In this document: piece after piece, positions 6,901 to 10,647 of the stretch | Numbering within the stretch: the first letter of the stretch is position 1 | Layout of the letters: each line of letters begins with the position of its first letter | Origin: Thalassiosira profunda | Taxonomy: Eukaryota; Bacillariophyta; Thalassiosirophyceae; Thalassiosirales; Thalassiosiraceae | NCBI GenBank assembly: GCA_036939355.1 | Contig: JALLAP010000809.1 | Span: 1-10,647 of the forward strand | DNA: 10,647 bases | Direction: 5' to 3' | Made by a program: the position numbers and the translations under genes | Notes under the pieces: generated by a model | Told to the model about the DNA's origin: nothing | The model's database searches: none | Seen by the model: the letters and a program-made list of their open reading frames with translations, nothing else

Positions 6901-7415
6901 ATGCGTGGCTGTCTGACAGGAAGAGAAAGTGGGGCCGCCTTGGTGAGCAAATTGCGCTCCCCGAAAGTCGGAAGAGGCGCAGACCACAAACCATTGTGCG
7001 GAAGACATTCTCTGAAAGGGTCAATGATCTGAAAGCCTACAAAGAGAAGCACGGGCATCTGAACGTGAAGGCGAAGGAAGATACGAGTCTCAGTAGTTTC
7101 ATCGCCAACGTTAGGCAAGGGCGTAGTGGGAGGGGTGGTGGCATATCTATGACCGTTGATCGCATATCATCTTTGGATGCGATCGGATTTGATTGGAGGC
7201 TGTCTTCTGGTAAGATGCGACGAAGCAAGGTGCGACGGACCAAGGTGCGACGGACCAAGGTGGAGATTACTGAGGACACGCTTCTCGAGTTGGAAATTCA
7301 CCGATGCATCAACGAGGCAGATCGCCCTGGATCAAACCTGCTGCCCGGCCGTTCGCAGCCAAAGGAGGAGTTTGACGTCTGGCTTGCAGGTAAGAAGGAA
7401 AGATGGCGACGCTAG
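965..7415 (+). CDS. Large multidomain nuclear protein: five AP2-like, two CW, TALE homeodomain, GYF and helicase-associated domains (12 exons, 3 frame breaks)
   Basis: Exons as I reconstruct them: 965-1131, 1253-1954, 2021-2257, 2332-2724, 2805-2975, 3052-3357, 3424-4218, 4293-4505, 4579-4881, 4957-6558, 6637-6813, 6894-7415. Every intron is GT...AG and, apart from the first (phase 2, 121 bases), is 66-80 bases and phase 0. The start at 965 is in GCCATG context; the TAG at 7413-7415 ends it. Domains in order: Tudor-like, AP2-1, AP2-2, CW-1, AP2-3, AP2-4, zinc ribbon, CW-2, AP2-5, W-rich repeat 1, TALE homeodomain, second zinc ribbon, C2HC finger, GYF, charged helix, W-rich repeats 2 and 3, helicase-associated domain, basic repeat, W-rich repeat 4. 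Known roles of these families suggest a chromatin reader or transcription regulator in the nucleus. Frame changes near 1450, 5904 and 6485 need one-base corrections. It could be two or three genes or a decaying copy, but the repeats continue across each break, which favours one gene. I know no family with this order. Confidence 0.72.
1132..1252 (+). other. First intron of the multidomain gene, with paired GTGCAC element
   Basis: The donor GTGAGT follows ...GATGG and the acceptor is ATTAG before CATCCC. The intron is 121 bases, phase 2, and longer than the others in this gene (66-80). It is inferred because the exon at 1253 has no in-frame start codon of its own and the frame of the exon at 965 stops inside the intron. 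It holds two ATGTGCACAT palindromes at 1156-1165 and 1167-1176. Confidence 0.6.
1156..1176. promoter_or_regulatory. Two ATGTGCACAT palindromes 11 bases apart in the first intron
   Basis: Each 10-base unit is its own reverse complement; a single G separates them, so their centres are one helical turn apart. The core GTGCACATGATGTGCAC (1158-1174) recurs with one mismatch in the first intron of the downstream helicase gene at 7915-7931. I infer an intronic binding site for a dimeric protein; nothing in the sequence proves it. Confidence 0.4.
1447..1463 (+). other. Frame break 1 within exon 2
   Basis: The exon from 1253 reads in one frame to a TAA at 1464. The Tudor-like part that follows reads in another frame, open only from 1448. 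The two frames overlap for about 16 bases, too little for an intron. The overlap contains a run of six G (1450-1455); one missing G there would join the frames without losing coding sequence. Alternatives are a short intron ending at the TAG at 1445-1447, or a real mutation. Confidence 0.55.
1481..1655 (+). other. Tudor/Agenet-like segment
   Basis: The translation FEVGQNVWVRIG...HPAVIVSLWD...ARVRWTTSNKIDEVELEQL has the look of a small beta-barrel reader: a V-G-x-x-V-W-V-R first strand, a hydrophobic P-A-V-I-V strand, then V-R-W-T-T and an acidic end strand. Such folds (Tudor, PWWP, Agenet) bind methylated histone tails or DNA. The assignment rests on pattern only and may be wrong in detail; that this stretch is coding is more certain than its family. 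Confidence 0.45.
1916..2110 (+). other. AP2/ERF-like domain 1 (split by intron 1955-2020)
   Basis: PGVNLQRSGKW is joined across a 66-base intron to SVKISFRGKSRYMGLFDT, then EQALLANEVAR. This follows the AP2/ERF plan: G-V, then G-K-W, then a strand, then R-Y-x-G-x-F-D-T, then E-x-A-x-x-A helix. The helix has ANEVA in place of the usual AYDxAA. The fold binds DNA in plant ERF factors and in algal and homing-endonuclease relatives. Confidence 0.75.
2222..2421 (+). other. AP2/ERF-like domain 2 (split by intron 2258-2331)
   Basis: The best AP2 match in the gene. LLGVREKARGKW is joined across a 74-base intron to EVRITYQGKKRNIGTFAT and RDEAVVANEAARKLL. The G-V-R, G-K-W, I-G-T-F-A-T and E-A helix positions all line up with the AP2/ERF consensus. 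An Ala/Lys/Glu-rich helix follows, then a linker (VREEIETAPVDTLES) that recurs before CW finger 2. Confidence 0.8.
2698..2909 (+). other. CW-type zinc finger 1 (split by intron 2725-2804)
   Basis: WVECDQCKK is joined across an 80-base intron to WRRLRG...QWYCSMNNDPDRAQCSAPEE. All hallmarks are present: W-x-x-C-x-x-C, K-W-R, W-x-C and a fourth Cys before the A-P-E-E end. CW domains in plants and animals read histone H3 lysine-4 methylation. The exon junction sits exactly between CKK and WRR, which is strong support for this splice. Confidence 0.92.
2946..3141 (+). other. AP2/ERF-like domain 3 (split by intron 2976-3051)
   Basis: RVYATGSGRW is joined to KVEVKYNNKNRHIGTYAT and IEQAAFVDAFVGEL. 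The pattern is as in domain 2, with the intron after G-R-W. The helix is more divergent. Confidence 0.72.
3319..3516 (+). other. AP2/ERF-like domain 4, degenerate (split by intron 3358-3423)
   Basis: RIVSVKDLPSGHW is joined across a 66-base intron to EVGFPYKEAQCDIGPFAT and QEEAALANAIARG. The G-x-W junction and the I-G-x-F-A-T and E-E-A-A-L-A-N parts are kept, but the basic second strand (normally K-x-R) is lost (EAQCD), so DNA contact is doubtful. The acceptor TAG at 3421-3423 is needed because the nearer CAG would bring this TAG into frame. Confidence 0.65.
3766..3819 (+). other. Zinc ribbon, copy 1
   Basis: CHQCGFLLPHNQTHCAKC has the C-x2-C-x10-C-x2-C spacing of a small zinc ribbon. A near-identical copy at 5326-5379 has lost its last Cys. 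Confidence 0.7.
4192..4397 (+). other. CW-type zinc finger 2 (split by intron 4219-4292)
   Basis: WVECDRCKK is joined across a 74-base intron to WRRLRG...QWHCSMNNDPDFAQCSAPEE. It keeps the same four Cys, the same Trp residues and the same intron position as CW finger 1, with high identity at DNA level as well. The upstream acidic linker (VREEKETAPVDTLES, then E-rich) matches the linker before CW finger 1, which shows a duplication of the linker plus finger. Confidence 0.92.
4473..4668 (+). other. AP2/ERF-like domain 5 (split by intron 4506-4578)
   Basis: CGVTELASGNW is joined to QVVIGYQGKSRCIGTFST and KDDAALANETARKLL. The following helix is almost the same as that after domain 2 (RKLLNET, SDEEA, NALAA). 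The introns inside domains 2 and 5 also share the 12-mer AAGCTCACCTCG, so the intron was copied along with the exon. Confidence 0.8.
4789..4995 (+). other. W-rich repeat, copy 1 (split by intron 4882-4956)
   Basis: FFDLHILQCEGEADLG...WQQEN is joined to NVSLWLLDRKRQW. It aligns with three later copies of the same plan: hydrophobic-x-x-E/H-I-x-x-C-x-x-E-A, then a Q-rich turn, an intron, then x-F-x-x-W-L-x-x-R-K-x-x-W. I do not recognise the repeat as a named family. Confidence 0.6.
5056..5214 (+). other. TALE-type (KN) homeodomain lacking Asn51
   Basis: LTDEAKQYLSGWLAQRTHHP is followed by YPTRQEKNGIMMFLGITDG and RKLDGWFSRARKKL. The P-Y-P loop with three extra residues, the L-x-x-W-L first helix and the W-F-x-x-A-R recognition helix are typical of TALE/KN homeodomains. 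The nearly invariant Asn after W-F-x is Arg (AGA at 5197-5199), so the standard adenine contact is missing. A shorter degenerate echo (NNPCPTREPKDSIVELL) follows at about 5230-5325. Confidence 0.8.
5326..5379 (+). other. Zinc ribbon, copy 2, with last Cys changed to Tyr
   Basis: CNQCGFLLPHNQAYCAKY is a duplicate of the ribbon at 3766-3819, with close DNA identity. The fourth ligand is TAT (5377-5379) instead of TGT, so the zinc site has only three Cys. Confidence 0.7.
5587..5652 (+). other. C2HC-type zinc finger
   Basis: CDVCQTARFATLDEAAAHER then TC. Two Cys, an aromatic residue, an E-A helix, H-E and a final Cys form a short C2HC finger. The neighbouring helicase gene carries the same style of finger at 10478-10546. 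Confidence 0.65.
5904..5904 (+). other. Ambiguous base N at frame break 2
   Basis: Upstream coding runs in the frame of the TALE homeodomain and stops at 5979. The GYF domain directly downstream is in the frame one base later. Leaving out the N turns GCANGATGG into an open join (NEIWQMATVPNP...SPWFYVD), so the N is most likely a spurious extra base. Confidence 0.75.
5966..6118 (+). other. GYF domain
   Basis: WFYVDTHDSVQGPFPGHQM is followed by RRWLDGGHFNDRLRI and a YSTLSSFF end. The signature W-x-Y-x-D...Q-G-P-F-x5-M-x2-W-x3-G-x-F is complete apart from His in place of Tyr in GYF. GYF domains bind proline-rich peptides in splicing and chromatin proteins. A highly charged Glu/Arg/Lys helix follows to about 6405, probably a coiled coil or long single helix. 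Confidence 0.85.
6472..6681 (+). other. W-rich repeat, copy 2 (split by intron 6559-6636; contains frame break 3)
   Basis: CELRRCALETCPDGPKLLL then DEQPLE is joined across a 78-base intron to EFEAWLSNRKAKWGR. The charged exon upstream is in a different frame and hits TAG at 6506-6508. The repeat frame is open from 6397 and has no start codon. One missing base near 6481-6486 would join TLEDTSLG to CELRRC, which matches the TEDTLLELEIHRC order of copy 4. Confidence 0.6.
6700..6735 (+). repeat. 21-base direct repeat, CTCGACGAGGCACT twice
   Basis: CTCGACGAGGCACT occurs at 6700 and again at 6721, encoding LDEALGN then LDEALLD between W-rich repeats 2 and 3. It looks like a local in-frame tandem duplication. 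Confidence 0.75.
6733..6938 (+). other. W-rich repeat, copy 3 (split by intron 6814-6893)
   Basis: LLDVEILRCETEAGDGPTLL then LHEQPKE is joined across an 80-base intron with a GTCAGT donor to DFNAWLSDRKRKWGR. This is the most regular copy. A basic stretch (SRKRRRP type) follows, plausibly a nuclear localisation signal. Confidence 0.65.
7008..7202 (+). other. Helicase-associated domain (PF03457 type)
   Basis: FSERVNDLKAYKEKHGHLNV, then LSSFIANVRQ, then DRISSLDAIGFDWRL. This follows the known pattern: aromatic start, L-x-x-Y-K-x-x-H-G-H-x-N-V, a mid helix with R-Q, and a final L-x-x-I-G-F-x-W. These domains are frequent in stramenopile algae and probably bind DNA or nucleoprotein. Only one copy is present. 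Confidence 0.85.
7212..7262 (+). repeat. 15-base tandem repeat coding for KVRRT units
   Basis: Three units of the form AAGGTGCGACGGACC (7212-7226 variant, 7227-7241, 7242-7256; the last two identical) and a partial fourth unit encode KMRRS-KVRRT-KVRRT-KV. The segment is strongly basic and may act as a nuclear localisation or nucleic-acid-binding tail. Identity of the last two units suggests a recent expansion. Confidence 0.85.
7281..7412 (+). other. W-rich repeat, copy 4, without the intron
   Basis: LLELEIHRCINEADRPG...GRSQPKE runs straight into EFDVWLAGKKERWRR and the stop. In copies 1-3 an intron lies exactly between the QPKE-like end and the F-x-x-W-L part; here it is missing, so it was lost or never gained. 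The GCAGGTAAGA inside the W-L segment resembles a donor but is coding by comparison with the other copies. Confidence 0.65.
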
Positions 7416-7628
7416 TAGCAGGGGACCATCGCTCCAGTAATGCCGAGTGACAAAGGGGGTGCTGGTTGCTTGGTTGAGGCCATCCCATCTAACCTAAGTC
7501 CCGATTATCACCGACCAAACTTGGCGCACCCCCCGCCCCGCCTCTCACTTTTTCAGGTGAACGCTGAACGCTGCTCCCCATATCCCCTCCTGGCGCCAAG
7601 CCGCTGTCAGCAGACCCGTCTAAGCACG
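7416..7628. other. Intergenic region and 5' leader of the helicase gene
   Basis: This 213-base spacer separates the two head-to-tail genes. A pyrimidine-rich tract ending in CTTTTTCAG (to 7556) looks like a 3' splice site or a promoter tract. An in-frame upstream ATG at 7440 leaves the helicase frame open to 7629, so a 63-residue N-terminal extension is possible; its Pro/Ser-rich translation shows no domain. Confidence 0.5.
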
Positions 7629-10600
7629 ATGTCGGCCGAGGTCAAGAAGACGGCGGCGCTCAAGGTGCCCATCTTGCCCCATGATTCGCCCGAGGCGCCG
7701 CAGCCGCCGTCGCTCAAGACGCCCCTCTACCCCCACCAGCTCCGGGCGCTGCATCGATGCCTGCTCATCGAAAACGACGGCAGCCTGGCCAAGGACTTCG
7801 GGGCGGGTTATGACTACACTTCTCGAGGAGGGTGCCTGGCGGATGCCGTCGGGATGGGCAAGACGGTGAGTTGACGTTCGACGGTGCAGGAGGGGGTTGC
7901 AACTTGCAATTGTGGTGCACCTGATGTGCACGTGCACCAACCATTACTCACACATATACTTATCTCTGAACATATCCGCAGGCCACCAGCATCGGGCTCG
8001 TCCTCTCCTCGCACCGCGAGCGCGGCGAGGGCGACACCCTCGTCGTTGCCCCCTCTCACCTCGTGCACCAGTGGAAAAGTGAGATAGAGAAGTTCAGCGA
8101 CGATATCGAAGTGCTGGTGGGCAAGCGAGAGTACCTCCGCTACGCTACGTTGCCGCCCGAGGGCAAGTCCCACCGCGTCGTTTTGGTTGATGTGGAGACC
8201 GTCATGGGCGAACAAAAGCTGTGGTACGATTGGCGCCGCGTCTTCTCGGACAAGGGCGGATACGAAGTGAAGGTGGACGCGCAGACAATGGAGAAGTACA
8301 AGAAGGCGGCGCTGTTCTCGGTCAAGAGTCCCCGGGGTCCGTGTTCCTACGAGGGATACGTCTACACGGGACCGCTGCACCACCCTTTCCGTCCGTGGAG
8401 GAGGGTCATCTTTGATGAGATTCAGGACCTCGTAAGCGAGGGCACGGAATCACAAAAGAATCTGCTGCAGCTGAGCCGGACGGCCAAGAACGTGTGGCTG
8501 CTCTCTGCCACGCCGTTCCCTCACGGCAACAAAAGTGTGTACGCCAACCATGAGCTGCTGGGCTTCTGTCGGCTTCGCTTGAATGTGGAAGTGGACTACG
8601 ACCTGAGCGCGAGTCATCCCTTTGAGATTATCAAGCGGAAGCTGTACATCCGGTCTCCAAAGCATGTGGCCGACGACGCAGTTACCGCTTCAAAGAAGGT
8701 AACCAAAGAAACAATCATGGTCGACGCCACGGCATTGGAAAGGAAGTTCTTCGAGTTGGAGCAGGACAGCATCGCCTCTCGAAACAAGTTCGATGAGCAG
8801 TACGCGTCGCTTCGGCAGATGATCAATCACCCGGAAGCATCAAAGAAACTTCGAGAGCAGATCAACGGCAGGGACGAGGATTACCGCGGGGGGCAAGTTG
8901 GAAGGATCGTGCAGCAGAAGAACAAACGGGTCGGCAGATTTGCGACGGTGAATTCATTTGCGAAGCAGTCGCTCAACGCCGCCAAGGCGAGGTGCAAGGA
9001 ACTCGAGCAGGGCGACATCCCGCAAGTGCAACGCGACATTGAGCTGATTCGGTCTTCGTGGTATCTGGCCCTTAAGATTCGGCAGGTGCGCCAGAGCCCT
9101 GTCCAGGCCAACCCTTTTGCCAGGAGGGAGGAGACTGCGGCCCCGCCTATTTGCCTCGAGACAGAGGAGGCCAATGCCATTCACTCGTACTACTGCCAAT
9201 GCCCTGAGTATGGCTCGAGCCGCTGCGAGGCCGACGCCAAGGCACAGTTCCAGACGATGGGAATCGATCGCACGGGGCCCACCGTCTTCAAAGGCTACAA
9301 GGCAACTGAGAAGATTATCAACTACTTCAAGAACGAAGTGAGGCCTGGTCGCATGATCCCGACTCAGACAGGCAGCTCCATTGAAGCAGAGTATCTCGAC
9401 ATCTTCGTTCGTCGGAAGGAGAACTCGATCAAGGTTTGCCAAACAAACGAGAGAAAAATGTACGAGGAGAAGGCGGACGTGGAGAAGAGGATTACGGCAC
9501 TCGAGGCGACAGTCGAGGCTGGCAATGTCAAGTTCGATGGCGAGGACGAGAAGCTGGCAGCCAGAAACGGCAGCAAGTGTGCCGCCCTCATCCGGTTCCT
9601 GTGGGAGGCTGCGGAAAGGGGCGAGCAAACCCTCGTGTTCTCGTACTGGCACGACGCCCTCGCACTGGTGCTCAAGTCTCTCAAGGAGAATGAACTCAGC
9701 GTGTCTTTCTGCAACGGGAGATTTGGCAGTATGATGGCTAAAGCGATCTCCGAGTTCACCAGCGGAGACAAATCAATCCTGCTCCTGTCCGCCCAGGCCA
9801 AGGCGAGCGGGGCCAATCTGCAATGTGCGACGAACGTGGTACTCCTCGATCCGGCGGGGGATAACTCGGAACACGGGGCTGCGCTCGAGCAGCAGGCCAT
9901 TGGACGCGCAGTTCGAATGGGCCAGGAGAATGCTGTCAAGGTCGTGCGGTTCTGTGTCAGGGACACCGTCGAGGAGGAGCTCTTCAACGAGATCGATTTG
10001 GCCGCTGCCAAGCTGGAAACGCGCAACAACGATAACTCGTACACATGTGAAAATGCGCACAAATCTCTGGATGGGAAGGTGCTGGCAAAGAAGAAGGAGG
10101 AAGACGAGGAGGTGTTTGTTGGAGAGTCGGTCAGTGCCAAGGAGCTCTTGGCTCGTACCATAGCAGTGGCGAGAGCAAAGAACGAGATAATCGATCTCGT
10201 AGATGACGACTCTGACGATGAGACTGTTGGTCTCGATGGCGACAGCAAACCGAAGGCCGTGAAGTCTAACGTTCCCATGGAGATTGACGCGCCACCTGCA
10301 CCACAGGCAAAGGTCAAGGCTGAACCCAGCGCCAAGGGTGTTGCTGTAGCGAAGCGCGGCCACGAAGAAGTTGCCGAGACGGAGGCGAGTGCTACCGCTA
10401 GCCCTGACAAGAGGGCGAAAGTGGTGCCAGATACCCATAAGGCGCCTGCGACGACTTGGACTGGGAAAGCATACAAATGCATGTTTGAAGGCTGTGGGAT
10501 GAGCTTCAGGAGCTTCCCATCAGCCACTGCCCATGAGCGCCTGTGCGAAAAGAAGGGCATGATAAGCGACTCTGTGATCGATGGAACGGACTTGGCTGCA

Positions 10601-10647
10601 TCCGAGAAAGAAGAAGCAGAAAGGCACGCCAAGGCTAGGGAGGAAGC
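7629..10647 (+). CDS. SNF2-family DNA-dependent ATPase/helicase with C-terminal C2HC finger (3' truncated)
   Basis: Exons are 7629-7865 and 7982 to the right edge, at least 967 residues, with no stop in frame. Motif I is LADAVGMGKT (residues 70-79). Motif Ia is in LVVAPSHLVHQWKSEI, motif II is DEIQ (224-227) and motif III is SATP (254-257). A LRQMINHP element typical of Rad5/Rad16-like members follows. The second RecA lobe has TLVFSYWHDAL (from about 629), LLLSAQAKASGANLQ and LLDP, and motif VI is QQAIGRAVRMGQ (716-727). About 350 residues rich in coiled coil lie between the lobes, where Rad5/SHPRH relatives carry a RING; I see no RING. The tail has an acidic SUMO-interacting-like IIDLVDDD (815-822), a VKAE SUMO-site motif (857-860), basic KR clusters and a C2HC finger (912-934). 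Expected role: ATP-driven remodelling of DNA-protein complexes in the nucleus. The start at 7629 is preferred over ATG 7440 because conserved sequence begins soon after it. Confidence 0.92.
7866..7981 (+). other. First intron of the helicase gene, inside the Walker A motif
   Basis: The donor GTGAGT follows GMGKT and the acceptor CCGCAG precedes ATSIGLVL. It is 116 bases and phase 0. The GT...AG limits are fixed by the helicase motif, which reads through only when spliced. It carries three GTGCAC sites. Confidence 0.92.
7915..7937. promoter_or_regulatory. Triple GTGCAC element in the helicase first intron
   Basis: GTGCACCTGATGTGCAC (7915-7931) is followed directly by a third GTGCAC (7932-7937). 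The first 17 bases differ at one position from the element in the first intron of the upstream gene (1158-1174). A shared DNA-binding site is the likeliest meaning. Confidence 0.4.
10478..10546 (+). other. C2HC zinc finger in the helicase tail
   Basis: CMFEGCGMSFRSFPSATAHE then RLC gives C-x4-C-x12-H-x3-C at residues 912-934. It has the same F-x(n)-A-x-A-H-E-R-x-C end as the finger at 5587-5652 of the upstream gene. Confidence 0.75.

Noticed and set aside
965..7415. CRISPR, transposon or viral origin of the repeats
   Set aside because: The repeats are protein-coding modules with introns in matching places. I see no spacer array, terminal inverted repeats, target duplication, transposase, integrase or reverse transcriptase motif.
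7389..7629. Splicing of GCAG/GTAAGA at 7390 to CTTTTTCAG at 7556, which would fuse the multidomain protein to the helicase
   Set aside because: The phase is wrong: after the join the frame hits TGA at 7565-7567. The donor-like bases are also coding in W-rich repeat 4.
8954..9652. 232-codon open frame on the - strand
   Set aside because: Another shadow of the helicase; the + strand is conserved coding sequence here.
9364..10632. 422-codon open frame on the - strand
   Set aside because: It lies wholly opposite the conserved SNF2 second lobe and tail, has no recognisable domain, and is the kind of long antisense frame produced by codon bias.

Overview
This window is nuclear DNA of a eukaryote with compact genes and short spliceosomal introns (66-80 bases, with two longer first introns of 116 and 121 bases). 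The domain set suggests a photosynthetic stramenopile, diatom-like alga, but this is an inference and I cannot name the species. Pointers are AP2/ERF-type domains, a PF03457 'helicase-associated' domain, and short C2HC fingers of the form F-x-x-x-x-EA-x-x-HE-x-x-C. One ambiguous base (N at 5904) shows it is a draft assembly. All three genes lie on the + strand.

Layout. 1-408: last 135 codons of glutamate synthase (GXGXG domain), ending in a real stop with no fused small subunit. 409-964: intergenic, with no supportable gene. 965-7415: one large gene that I reconstruct as 12 exons and about 1,860 codons. It encodes an unusual nuclear multidomain protein: a Tudor-like segment, five AP2/ERF-like domains, two CW zinc fingers, two zinc-ribbon copies, a TALE-type homeodomain, a C2HC finger, a GYF domain, a charged helical stretch, four copies of a W-rich repeat I do not recognise, and one helicase-associated domain. 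7416-7628: short intergenic/5' leader. 7629-10647: start and most of a SNF2-family helicase with a C-terminal C2HC finger, open at the right edge.

The large gene has three places where the reading frame changes without a usable intron: near the G run at 1450-1455, at the N at 5904, and near 6481-6486. Each is resolved by one inserted or missing base, so they are probably assembly errors, although decay into a pseudogene cannot be excluded. Splice sites fall at the same codon in each repeat (after G-x-W in all five AP2 domains, after C-K-K in both CW fingers, after the Q-P-x-E type end of the W-rich repeat), and all of these are phase 0. The protein therefore looks assembled by duplicating symmetrical exons.

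The two chromatin-type genes are head-to-tail neighbours. They share the C2HC finger style and a nearly identical 17-base GTGCAC-paired element in their first introns, which suggests they may be regulated or work together. Glutamate synthase looks metabolically unrelated to them.
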